Positions 1 to 8,010 are shown, numbered from the stretch's first letter. The stretch: DNA of 28,302 nucleotides from Latescibacteria bacterium UBA6620 (GCA_002433075.1 DJHM01000043.1:42572-70873), one strand, 5' to 3'. Notes: generated by a model from the letters alone, not told the origin. Made by a program: numbers and translations.

Positions 1-39
1 TTTCAGAGTTAGAATCTGGGACAAACAGAGGGGTTTTCT

Positions 40-90
40 ATGTCGAGGAAGCGGTATTCAGCAGAACAGATCATCGGTCACCTGCGGCGT
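40..90 (+). mobile_element. IS3-family transposase OrfA, N-terminal remnant
   Basis: The first 16-17 codons read MSRKRYSAEQIIGHLR, the typical beginning of OrfA of IS3-family elements, the small helix-turn-helix protein that precedes the DDE integrase OrfB. The match ends at about base 90. The same frame continues open to 411, but the downstream residues are arginine/proline-rich shadow sequence. The bases from about 86 instead encode a glycosyltransferase in another frame. No OrfB and no terminal inverted repeat are visible, so this is a scar of an insertion or a chimeric join. Recognition is from memory of the family start and rests on few residues. Confidence 0.55.
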
Positions 91-793
91 CAGTGGAGGC
101 GAGATCTGGATCGCCGATGCTGCACGCCGTCTGCGGGAGCGGGGGCACGGTATCAGCCTTGCCGCCCCGTCCAAGTCGTGGATCGCCGCCCAGGCGCGCC
201 ATCACGGCTTCCCCCTGGTGGATTTCTTCTCTGGCGACGGGTTCGACGCGCACCGGCGGTGGTCGTTGAGCGAGCACCTGACGGACGCGAAAATCGACAT
301 CATCGTGTGCAGCATCCCGGGATCGCGGATGGAGGTCCCTCTCCTCGACCAGGCCATCCGGGACGCAGGTCGTGGCCGAATCGTCATCCGACTGGGCGTG
401 GCCCCGGGTGAAGAGGCTTTCCCCCCGGAGCGTGTGGGCTTCGGATACGACACCGTCGCCGGGATCATCGCCGTTTCGCAGGACGTCAAGCGCCACCTCC
501 TCAGCAACTATTCGATGCTCGACGAAGACAAGATTCACGTCGTCTACAACGGGGTCGACCTGGAGCGTTTCAGTCCCGACGCCGTCAGCGACGTCAAACG
601 GCATTCGCTGAGGCGAGACCTCGACATCCCCGCCGATCATCGGGTCGTCGCAGCGATCGGTCGGTTGGATCCGATCGAGAACCTGTTCGAGCAGGTCGCA
701 TCGTCGGGTCCCCCCCTGGCCGCACCCTCGGAACAGGAGCTCTACGATCCCCCTTACGCGTTTACTGCACGCGACCATCTGTTGCGCGCATAA
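86..793 (+). pseudogene. Truncated GT4-type glycosyltransferase (N-terminal domain only)
   Basis: Read in frame 2 from base 86, the product begins GGEIWIADAARRLRERGH, the usual first loop and helix of GT-B fold family-4 glycosyltransferases. Later come a VSQDVKRHL segment and HVVYNGVDLERFSP, the hinge between the two Rossmann domains. The codons before the GG motif are replaced by the IS remnant, so no native start remains; the first possible internal start is a GTG at 218. After AAIGRLDPI, where the second domain should begin, the sequence turns into about 38 unrelated residues and stops at 793. A complete enzyme would be roughly 370-400 residues and carry the donor-binding domain with its E-x7-E motif. 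This remnant has about 235 codons and no donor-binding domain, so it is very likely inactive. Its sugar substrate cannot be told. Confidence 0.7.
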
Positions 794-795
794 GG

Positions 796-829
796 CTTGC
801 CGACGATCGTCGGGCGGATTGTCGGCAAG
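796..829. other. Inverted repeat after the glycosyltransferase remnant
   Basis: A 9-bp perfect stem (CTTGCCGAC at 796-804 against GTCGGCAAG at 821-829) flanks a 16-nt loop, just after the stop at 793. No T-run follows on the plus strand, so it is a poor intrinsic terminator. It could mark an old junction. Confidence 0.35.
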
Positions 830-850
830 TCGGCATCATCACTTCGGTAG

Positions 851-1207
851 TCCACTGGACACGTCACGACCGAATGCCTGTCGAGGGACTTTCACATCGA
901 CGCGCCGGCCGTAGAAGACCGGAACATATCCGAAGAAACTGCCATCGTGGCGGTTGAAGGTGGCTACGATCTGATTATTCTCGACCTTCGCCTTCCCCAT
1001 CTCGGCCCGTTCAAACTCATCCGCGCGGTCAACGAAACGAAGGACGGCCCGCCGATTATGATTCTGGCCGGCTGCATCTCCATCGAGCTCAGAAGCCGTC
1101 TGCGCGCCCTCGGCGTCCACACCTTCACGACCAAGCCCTTCACGTTCTCCGGCCTCCGGTCCTCCGTCGACGAATGTCTCGCCGCCTCCGTCGCGATGCG
1201 TAACTGA
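851..1207 (+). pseudogene. Receiver (CheY-like) domain remnant
   Basis: The frame is open from the stop at 848-850 to the stop at 1205-1207. The first usual start codon is GTG at 947. From there the 86 residues match the second half of a response-regulator receiver: GGYDLIILDLRLP carries the phospho-acceptor aspartate in its LDLRLP context, and a TTKPF segment supplies the conserved lysine near the end. The first strand and the acidic pair that binds magnesium are missing, and the upstream 32 codons do not resemble them. No output domain follows. This is either a decayed regulator or the tail of one whose front was lost in the same rearrangement as the glycosyltransferase. Function as a phospho-receiver is unlikely. 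Confidence 0.55.
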
Positions 1208-1381
1208 TCGGCGGAGGGTCGCCCCTCGTATCACCTCGAACCGTTCTCACGCAGGTGATCGCTCAGGTCTTTTTGGAGCCCTCCGGCAACCTGCCCTCCT
1301 TTACCGTAGCACGACCCCAACCCCCGCTCTATATTTCATCCTCATCGCAGCCCACAACAACTCAACAACGCGGGAACCCGA

Positions 1382-2374
1382 ATGACACCCCCGATCGACA
1401 TCGTTCAGGTCGGCCTTGGACCGCTCGGCCAGATGCTGACACCTGTGCTGGAAGCCAAATCGTCTCTCCGAGTCGTCTCCGCCCTCGACATCGATCCCGA
1501 GCTCGCCGGAACAGACCTTGCCGATCTTGCGGGAGCCGGCCAGGGCGTTTCGGTTTCGGGCACGCTCGACGATGCGCTCGCCCCCAACCCTTCCGTGGCC
1601 GTCGTCACGACGGTATCCGAACTCGATCGATTGTGGCCCCAGATTCAGCCCCTCGTCGAAGCCAGCATCCACATCGTGTCAACCTGTGAGGAACTCTCCC
1701 ACTCCTGGACGACGTCCCCCGACCTATCACGAACGATCGACGAGGCGGCCAAATCCCACGGCGTCAGTGTACTCGGCACCGGTATCAATCCGGGCTTCCT
1801 GATGGACTTCCTTCCGTCGGCCGTCACGGCGGTGTGTCGTCGCATCGACAGCGTGAAGGTCGAGAGGATTCAGGATGCTTCTTCGCGACGGTTGCCCTTC
1901 CGCCAGAAAATCGGGGCCGGTCTGAATGCGGAAGAATTCGAGCAGCGCACCACGGCGGGCAAGATCCGTCACGTCGGATTGACCGAATCTGCAAACTTCA
2001 TCGCCGCCAAGCTCGGGTGGTCCCTGGATCGCACCGAAGATGTCGTCGAGCCCGTCATCACCGACGTCACCGTAGAAGGCGATGACTGGGTCGTCGAACC
2101 CGGATACGCCACCGGTGTGAATCAGACCGGTCGAGGGTTCATCGGCGACCGGGAAGTCATTACCCTCGTCTTCAGGGCTGCCGTTGGACAGTCCGATCCC
2201 CACGACACGGTTAGCCTCACGGGGGATCCGGACTACTCGATCACGGTTCCGGGCGGCACACACGGTGACGTCGCCACGTGCGCTATCATCGCCAATGCCA
2301 TCCCCTCGGTTATCGACGCGCTTCCCGGTCTGCGCACGATGTCGGATATCCCGCTCGTCTCCTGCGCACCCTGA
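1382..2374 (+). CDS. NAD(P)-dependent dehydrogenase of the diaminopentanoate dehydrogenase / dihydrodipicolinate-reductase-like family
   Basis: The 330-residue protein opens with a Rossmann nucleotide-binding turn (VQVGLGPLGQM, residues 9-19). Near the middle it has GTGINPGFLMD followed by a basic RLPFRQKIGAGL stretch, features I associate with the 2,4-diaminopentanoate dehydrogenase-like relatives of DapB. Such enzymes oxidise or reduce amino acids with NAD(P) in the cytoplasm. The exact substrate cannot be inferred. The length and uninterrupted frame indicate an intact gene, notable because both flanking loci are broken. The ATG at 1382 follows only a weak purine tract. Its stop codon directly abuts the ATG of the branching-enzyme pseudogene at 2375, so the two were probably one transcription unit. 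Confidence 0.72.
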   Translation: MTPPIDIVQVGLGPLGQMLTPVLEAKSSLRVVSALDIDPELAGTDLADLAGAGQGVSVSGTLDDALAPNPSVAVVTTVSELDRLWPQIQPLVEASIHIVSTCEELSHSWTTSPDLSRTIDEAAKSHGVSVLGTGINPGFLMDFLPSAVTAVCRRIDSVKVERIQDASSRRLPFRQKIGAGLNAEEFEQRTTAGKIRHVGLTESANFIAAKLGWSLDRTEDVVEPVITDVTVEGDDWVVEPGYATGVNQTGRGFIGDREVITLVFRAAVGQSDPHDTVSLTGDPDYSITVPGGTHGDVATCAIIANAIPSVIDALPGLRTMSDIPLVSCAP

Positions 2375-4289
2375 ATGCCAGATCCTCCCGAGATTGATCC
2401 TCAACAGATCGACCGCATCGTTGCCTGCGAACACCACGATCCGTTCGAGGTCCTCGGTATGCACCCTGCCTGGCACGGGGCTCAGCATCACCTGATGGTT
2501 CGGGCGTTCAGGCCCGACGCCGTTTCGGTCGAGGTAGTGCGGATGGACACCCACGACATCTGCGCCCGCCTCGACCCGCGCCATCCCGAAGGGTTTTTCG
2601 AAGGGCGTGTCGCCGACCTCGAGCACCCTTTCCCCTACCTCCTTCGCGTCACCTATCCCGACGGCTCGATCGACTTCCGCCCCGATCCCTACGCATTTCC
2701 ACCCGATCCTCACCGACTACGACCTCCATCTCATCAACGAAGGATCCCATCAGCACCTCTACGATCGAATGGGTGCGCACCGTACCTAACTGGAGGGAAT
2801 CGATGGCGTGTCGTTCGCCGTCTGGGCGCCCGCAGCTCGACGCGTCAGCATCGTCGGGGATTTCAACCAGTGGGATGGACGAGCGGGCGAACTCCGACCA
2901 CCGCGAAGCACCCGTCTCCATCTATGAGGTGCACTTCGGGTCATGGATACGGAATCCCGACGGCGACCCCCTCGACTATCACCACCTCGCTCACCACCTC
3001 GTCGACTATGCACTCGATATGGGATACACCCATCTCCAGCTGCTCCCCGTCGCCGAGCACCCTCTCGACCAGTCGTGGGGATACCAGGTTCTGGGCTACT
3101 ACGCTCCAACGAGCCGGTATGGTTCGCCCGAGGACTTTCAGTACCTCGTCAACCACTGTCACGTCAACGGGATCGGCGTCCTCCTGGACTGGGTCCCGCG
3201 CATTTCCCGAGCGACGACCACGATCTGGCCCGTTTCAACGGCACCGCCCTCTACGAGCACAACGACCCGAGACAGGGCACCCACCCCAACTGGGGCAGCC
3301 TCGTCTACAGCTACGGCCGCAACGAGGTGCGGAACTTCCTCATCGCCAACGCGCTCTTCTGGCTCGACCGCTATCACATCGACGGTCTCCGCGTTGACGC
3401 CGTCGCGTCGATGCTGTATCTCGATTATTCGCGGAAGGAAGGCGAGTGGATCCCAAACCGATTCGGTGGGAGGGAGAACATCGAGGCCGTCGAGTTTCTC
3501 AAGGAACTGAACGAAACCGTCTACGCACGCTGGCCGGGTGTGATGATGGTCGCGGAGGAATCGACCGCCTGGCCCCCCAACCTATCTCGATGGGCTCGGA
3601 TTCGGCTTTAAATGGAATATGGGCTGGATGAACCCGTGCATCGAAAGTATCATCACGACAAGCTCACGTTCGGCCTGGTCTATGCGTTCACGGAGAATTT
3701 CATCCTTTCCCTGTCCCACGACGAGGTCGTCCACGGAAAAGGTTCTCTCATTCGAAAAATGCCTGGAGACGAATGGCAGAAGCGAGCGAATCTCCGGGCC
3801 TATCTCGGGTTCGCCTTCGCTCATCCAGGAAAAAAGTTGCTCTTTATGGGATGCGGAGGACAGTCTCGACTGGCGCCTTCTCGAACACGAGGAACACCAA
3901 AGCCTTCGCCGGTTCGTCAAGGATATCAACCTCCTCTACACTGACGAACTCGCCCTCCATCAGAAGGACTGCGACCCGGCGGGCTTCGAATGGGTCGACT
4001 TACACGACAGCGACCAGAGTGTGTTCTCGTTCCTGGGAGGGCCGAAGACGGATCGTTCGTCCTGATCGTCTGCAACTTCACACCTGTCGCCCGGAGTCCG
4101 TACCGGGTGGGCGTCCCTATACCCGGAGGCTACAGAGAAGTCGTCAACAGTGACGCATGGGTGTACGGCGGAAGTAACATCGGAAACTTCGGAGGCGTTC
4201 TTGCGGAACAGCACCCCTCTCACGGGCGTCCCTACAGCCTCAACCTCACCCTTCCCCCCCTCTCCACCCTCATTCTACGTCCCAAGTAG
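2375..4289 (+). pseudogene. glgB: 1,4-alpha-glucan (glycogen) branching enzyme, multiply disrupted
   Basis: Joined across frames, the region encodes GlgB, the GH13 enzyme that makes alpha-1,6 branches in glycogen. Visible landmarks in order are DPFEVLGMHP near the start, FAVWAPAARRVSIVGDFNQWDG (CBM48, read in pieces), IYEVHFGSW, GLRVDAVASM with the nucleophile aspartate, MVAEEST with the acid/base glutamate, LSHDEVVHGKGS, and a C-terminal beta domain ending LPPLSTLILRPK. Seven lesions interrupt it: an extra base near 2699-2705; an in-frame TAA at 2787-2789; a deletion of roughly 70-80 codons with frame change near 2892-2905; a missing base near 3199; small deletions with frame change near 3573-3580, 3633 and 3849; and a missing base near 4036. 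E. coli GlgB is 728 residues; the window retains about 640 codons. The residues that remain are well conserved, so decay is recent or the sequence has errors. Confidence 0.85.
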
Positions 4290-4902
4290 ATCCCCTCAAC
4301 CGAGAGTCGACCCATTTCTTGACCAGATTGACAGCCGTCGTGTTGTCGTCGTCGAACGGAACGATCAGGTCTGCGTAAATCCGTGACCGTTCCGAGTGTT
4401 CGGCAACATTCGGGATGACATCGCGACGATACCAGGCGATCGCGTCCTCGAAGCTTGTGCCGCCCGCAACGTCACGTGACAGACGACGTACCACCCGCTC
4501 GTGTACGAACGCGTCCACAAAAATCCGAAGATCCACGATCGTCCTCAGCGAAGGACGTGCGTAGAGAAGATGACCCTCCACGATCACCACCCTCGACGGG
4601 CCGAGGGTCTGCGGCGGGTCCCCTCGACCCCAAGCTCGCGTTCCCTCGACGGGCATCCGAATCGATCCCCCATCGCACAGAGTCGTCAGATCCGCTTCCA
4701 AACGATCCCACAGCACGCCTCTCGGATGATTGGTCGTCCGTACACGCTCCCGTTCCGCCGGGTCGAGATCCTGCCAGCTTCGGAAGTAGCCGTCCTGTCT
4801 GACCAACACGGGGTCGATCGCAGGAAGAGCTTTCACCAGCGCAGCGGCGAATGTCGACTTGCCCGACGCCGTTGGTCCCGACACGCCGATCAGGATCGCC
4901 AT
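4270..4902 (-). CDS. Uridine-kinase-family P-loop kinase
   Basis: The 210-residue product starts with a Walker A loop, GVSGPTASGKST, at residues 6-17. It continues with VRQDGYFRSW, NHPRGVLWDRL, VIVEGHLLYA and a RRLSRDVAGG helix, then YADLIVPFDDDN near the end. This layout matches uridine kinase and related nucleoside or phosphoribulokinase-like enzymes, which phosphorylate a small hydroxyl substrate with ATP in the cytoplasm. The usual Udk length of about 210 residues fits. I chose the ATG at 4902; a GTG lies one codon upstream. Its 3' end overlaps the end of the branching-enzyme pseudogene by 20 bp in convergent orientation. The exact substrate is uncertain. Confidence 0.75.
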   Translation of the reverse strand: MAILIGVSGPTASGKSTFAAALVKALPAIDPVLVRQDGYFRSWQDLDPAERERVRTTNHPRGVLWDRLEADLTTLCDGGSIRMPVEGTRAWGRGDPPQTLGPSRVVIVEGHLLYARPSLRTIVDLRIFVDAFVHERVVRRLSRDVAGGTSFEDAIAWYRRDVIPNVAEHSERSRIYADLIVPFDDDNTTAVNLVKKWVDSRLRGSTWDVE

Positions 4903-4932
4903 CACGTCCCAGACGGGCGCATCAGGTCAAAA

Positions 4933-4991
4933 TTGACAAGTTCCGAGACCATTCTGCATCTTTCAGAGAACGGGTGTAGGGGGGCTCCCCC
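4933..4991 (+). promoter_or_regulatory. Candidate promoter and G/C-run dyad upstream of the isomerase gene
   Basis: A perfect -35 hexamer TTGACA lies at 4933-4938. No convincing -10 follows at the right distance; CATCTT, 18 bases on, is the best. Further down, six G (4979-4984), CT and five C (4985-4991) form a dyad just before the GGAGG ribosome site at 5001-5005. The dyad could fold and affect initiation. Both points are tentative. Confidence 0.35.
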
Positions 4992-5010
4992 ACTGACTGC
5001 GGAGGACACG

Positions 5011-5848
5011 ATGACCGATGGCAGAGTCGGCGTCCATACCTTCATTCTCCAGCAGTACGGGTGCGACCACACCAAGCAGACTGACCGGATCGCCCAGACC
5101 GCAGCCGAGGCAGGTTTCGGGGCCGTGGAATTTCATCAGCCCGTTCTGACCGGTGGGTGACGACCACAGGGGTCGCATCAATGCAGCGATTCGGCAATAC
5201 GACCTCGCTTTGATCGGCCTCAGTCACGCTCAACCCCTCTGGAATCGATCTCAGTACGAACGGCTGATCGAATCCATGGCCGAACACGCCGAGCGAATGG
5301 CTGAACTGGACCAGGATCGTCTGTTTTGCGGACTGTCCTGCTCCGGCAAGCACCATGCCCAGCGGTCGGACACCGAGAACGATCACACCATCGAGGTCTG
5401 GACCGAACTGGGCGAGATCTTTCGCTCCCACGACATCGGATTGGTCTACCACAACCACGGGGAACCGGAAGAGGATATCCTGTTTGTCCTCGACAACGCC
5501 GACCCGGACCTCGTCTCCTACTGTCCCGACATCGACGGGTCCCGCGTTGGCGGAATCTCCCCCGTCGATCACATCGCCGCAAACGCCGAACGGGTTACCC
5601 ACGTCCATCTGCGCGACTACGAAACCGATGGCGATCGAACCGTCGCCCTCGGCGAAGGGGATCTTCCTTTTGAAGCCCTCAGGAATGCATTCGAAGAATT
5701 CGATCAGGCTCCTGACCTGATCGTCGAGCTTGCCCTGCCCTCGGGCACCCCGCCCGACCGTCCGCTTCCCGGGAAACGTTGCAACAGCTTCTCCACGTCT
5801 GAGCATCGCACGACCCACACTGTTGCAAAAAATCTACAACTACTGTAG
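5011..5848 (+). pseudogene. Sugar phosphate isomerase/epimerase (xylose-isomerase-like TIM barrel), frameshifted
   Basis: Starting at ATG 5011 behind a good GGAGG (5001-5005), the reading frame gives GRVGVHTFILQQYG and GFGAVEFHQPVLTGG, then hits TGA at 5158-5160. Removing one G from the GGTGGGTGACG run near 5153-5157 restores a continuous barrel: DDHRGRINAAI, GLSHAQPLWNR, CGLSCSGKHH, YHNHGEPEED, HVHLRDYETDGDR and IVELALPSG. The H-x-H and E/D metal ligands of the family are therefore present. A second shift near 5768-5772 would let the frame end RETLQQLLHV at TGA 5800-5802 instead of the current stop at 5846-5848. The family includes inositol-catabolism (IolE/IolI-like) and sugar isomerases. 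The substrate is unknown. The gene is inactive unless the shifts are sequencing errors. Confidence 0.75.
5834..5848. other. Short dyad at the end of the isomerase region
   Basis: CTACA and TGTAG flank a five-base centre, forming a 15-bp interrupted palindrome that includes the current stop codon. CTTTTC follows, so it could be a weak terminator or an operator for the downstream operon. It is too short to decide. Confidence 0.25.
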
Positions 5849-5941
5849 CTTTTCACGAGAAGTGTATCCATCCCGCACACCTTTGTTCCTCTAAGTCCTT
5901 AAAATACAACCAAGTCAGCATCCGGCACCTGGAGGGTTCAA

Positions 5942-5955
5942 GGCACGCTTCTTGC
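5942..5955 (+). promoter_or_regulatory. Candidate sigma-54 (-24/-12) promoter for the Omp85-ntrYX operon
   Basis: GGCACGCTTCTTGC matches the core of the sigma-54 consensus (TGGCACG-N4-TTGC) at every fixed base from the GG onward; only the leading T is A. The GG and GC elements are spaced exactly as required and predict a transcript start near 5967. That start is 27 nt before the ATG at 5994, whose GGAG ribosome site lies at 5984-5987. The operon itself encodes a sigma-54 activator, which makes the match biologically coherent. By base-count arithmetic the ten fixed bases would occur about 0.05 times in this window by chance. Confidence 0.65.
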
Positions 5956-5993
5956 GACCCAAAGACCCACCACGTCCACGACCGGAGAACCCG

Positions 5994-7286
5994 ATGAAAC
6001 ATACGATCCCCTGCTGCCTGCTGACCCTCCTGCTCGCTCTCCCCGTCCTCGCCAATGGGATGGCGGGTGAGGGATACACGATCGAACGCATCGAGGTCCG
6101 CGGCAACGAAAAAACGAAAACCGCCGTCATTCTCAAGGCTATGACCCTCCATCAGGGTGATCGCCTCCACACTGAAGGGGCAAATTCCAGCAAGGACGCC
6201 CTCTACGCGACCCGGCTGTTTCGAACTGTTCATCTGGCGTCCAAGCCGGGCACGCTACCAGACCACGCGATCGTCGTCGTCTACGTCGATGAAAAACGGT
6301 TCGGTGACTTGGGCATAAGCCTCGAATACACCGAATTGGACGGCTTCGGTGTGTCCGCCGACGCGTTCCACGTCAACCTTCTTGGCGAAGGAAAAGTCGT
6401 CGGCGCGGAATGGGGCCTGGGCGAGCGATTCAAGAAATGGGGGTTCAACTATGCCGACCCTTACTTCACGTCTTCGAACCTGCTGCTGTCAGTCAAGACC
6501 GTAGGGTCTTCGGCAGACCGTGACCTCTTTCGTTCCAAGCAGAAGCAAGTCCAAGGCAGATACGACCTGGAGCGAGTCGGCGGTATCATCGGTCTCGGAC
6601 GGGTTTTGAAAGAGGGCCATCGTCTCCTGTTTCAATACAACCTCGACGGCATCGAAGTCGGCGCATTCCAGGCCCCCACTGTTTCGACCAACGGCGGCGT
6701 CTACGCCGACGAGGTTCGGGCCGCGGTCGGCAGGGAGACCCAAGCCTACCTGGGTGTCGACTTCCAGTTCAGGCCCTCGACACAGCCGTGGGGGAGCGCG
6801 CCGGGCACGGATTTTCGACTCCGCGTCGACCTGTCAGCAAAATACCTCGGCTCCTCCGCCACCTTCCTGCGCACCCGGGCGGAAGCCGCTCATCACGTGT
6901 CCACGTTCGGGCGCCAGATCCTGACCGTCGGAGCACGAGGCGGCGTCATCCTCGGTACGCCCCCCTTCTACGAGCGGTTCTACCTCGAAGGCGGGAACCA
7001 ACTCCGGGGTCACGAGCCTCGGAAGATCGGCCCCGAAGGCGGGGAAGAGTTCGTCACCGCGGAAGTCGTCTACTCCTTTCCATTCCTCCCTTACGCCCGA
7101 TTCTACGGGTTTGGAGAAGTCGCTGCGCTACGACGCGACCTCCCCGTCGGATCTCGATCGCAGCGTGACGGTTCGGTCGGTGTCGGCGTCGTGCTGTTCA
7201 AGCGGGTCGACATCAGCTTTGGAATTAGTACGGGAACCCTGATCGTAAAGTCACATCGCTTCGGAGGCATCAACGTCGGCCTGTAG
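5994..7286 (+). CDS. Single-POTRA Omp85/BamA-like outer membrane protein
   Basis: I place the start at ATG 5994, six bases after GGAG, because it yields a clean signal peptide: MKHTIP followed by a leucine-rich core ending LANGMA. The longer upstream reading is proline/arginine-rich. One POTRA-like domain follows (about residues 25-100), containing IERIEVRGNEKT and an ALYATRLFRTVHL helix. The rest is a beta-barrel typical of the bacterial surface antigen (Omp85) family, with GGNQLRGHE matching the conserved G-G-x-x-x-R-G motif of the substrate-gating loop and an ARFYGFGEVA strand. At 430 residues with one POTRA it is much smaller than BamA (about 800 residues, five POTRA), so it is probably an accessory assembly factor or translocator, not the essential BamA. 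It is the first gene of the operon behind the sigma-54-like promoter. Confidence 0.8.
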   Translation: MKHTIPCCLLTLLLALPVLANGMAGEGYTIERIEVRGNEKTKTAVILKAMTLHQGDRLHTEGANSSKDALYATRLFRTVHLASKPGTLPDHAIVVVYVDEKRFGDLGISLEYTELDGFGVSADAFHVNLLGEGKVVGAEWGLGERFKKWGFNYADPYFTSSNLLLSVKTVGSSADRDLFRSKQKQVQGRYDLERVGGIIGLGRVLKEGHRLLFQYNLDGIEVGAFQAPTVSTNGGVYADEVRAAVGRETQAYLGVDFQFRPSTQPWGSAPGTDFRLRVDLSAKYLGSSATFLRTRAEAAHHVSTFGRQILTVGARGGVILGTPPFYERFYLEGGNQLRGHEPRKIGPEGGEEFVTAEVVYSFPFLPYARFYGFGEVAALRRDLPVGSRSQRDGSVGVGVVLFKRVDISFGISTGTLIVKSHRFGGINVGL

Positions 7287-7305
7287 CCGGCCGAAACCCG
7301 AACCT

Positions 7306-8010
7306 ATGCGACGCACGTTCTTCAAAACCCTAACTGCGATCGGCTTGCTTCTACTTGCCGCCGCCGGTCGTGTATCGAGTCAGGTCATCCAGACCCCTCC
7401 CACGATCTACCTTCGCAACGACAGCCTGTTCGTCGATGTAATTGTCGATTCCCTGTTCGGTAGGCATGCCCAGGATGCGATCGACTCGGGGATGAGTACG
7501 TCTATTACCCATCAGCTCAGACTTTCTGCCGATGGACAGCCCGATGTCGTCCGCTCCGTCATCATCCAGCTCCATAACGACATCTGGGAGAATCGTTACA
7601 CCCTCATCTGGTCGGGCCGGGGTGACACCCTATCGACGCAAGCCTTCACCGAAGTCGAGCGCATGGTCTCGACGCTCTCCGGATTACCCATAGGCGTGCT
7701 CGACCGGTCCGAAGGACCCTACCGGCTCGCCATCCGTTCGGGAATCGATCTGATCTCACCCGAACAGGAGCGACGTACACGTCGCTGGCTAAACCTGCTC
7801 GAGCGGGGAAGTGTGCTCGAACTTTTCTTCTCTCTCGACCCGAGGGAGCAGGACGTCCCTTGGTCGGAGGTCGCCCGATTCAGTCGGGGTGACCTCCCTC
7901 AGGCCCCTCCCTATCCGCCATCACAGAACCCAGCACCTGCCGAGGCGCCCGAACCAGGTGCACAACCCGCTGTAGCACCCTCCAGGCAGAGTCCGGAGCA
8001 ATCACCATGA
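7306..8010 (+). CDS. DUF4390-like exported protein upstream of ntrY
   Basis: The 234-residue protein begins with a signal peptide (MRRTFFKTLTAIGLLLLAAAG, cleavage near VSSQ). It has a mature domain with repeated beta-rich segments (TIYLRNDSLFVDVIVDSLF, VIIQLHNDIWENRYTLIW) and a charged stretch followed by LELFFSLDPRE near residue 180. The last 40 residues are a low-complexity proline/alanine tail. I assign it to the DUF4390 family because of this pattern and its position immediately before an NtrY-type kinase, where members of that family are commonly found. No enzymatic function is known for the family. An inferred role is a periplasmic partner that helps the kinase sense the envelope. It starts 19 bases after the Omp85 gene with no strong ribosome site and overlaps ntrY by ATGA. 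Confidence 0.7.
   Translation: MRRTFFKTLTAIGLLLLAAAGRVSSQVIQTPPTIYLRNDSLFVDVIVDSLFGRHAQDAIDSGMSTSITHQLRLSADGQPDVVRSVIIQLHNDIWENRYTLIWSGRGDTLSTQAFTEVERMVSTLSGLPIGVLDRSEGPYRLAIRSGIDLISPEQERRTRRWLNLLERGSVLELFFSLDPREQDVPWSEVARFSRGDLPQAPPYPPSQNPAPAEAPEPGAQPAVAPSRQSPEQSP

Noticed and set aside
40..411. Full 123-codon protein starting with the OrfA residues
   Set aside because: Only the first 16-17 residues resemble OrfA; the remainder is out-of-frame reading of the glycosyltransferase.
218..793. Functional short glycosyltransferase
   Set aside because: It lacks the donor-binding domain and a native start; no known GT4 enzyme works with the N-terminal domain alone, to my knowledge.
1208..1381. Promoter before the dehydrogenase gene (TATATT near 1330)
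   Set aside because: A -10-like hexamer is present, but no -35 lies at a suitable distance.
1727..2713. Long minus-strand open frame (328 codons) opposite the dehydrogenase and glgB start
   Set aside because: It lies antisense to clear coding sequence and its arginine/glycine-rich product shows no domain; it is a shadow of GC-rich codon use.
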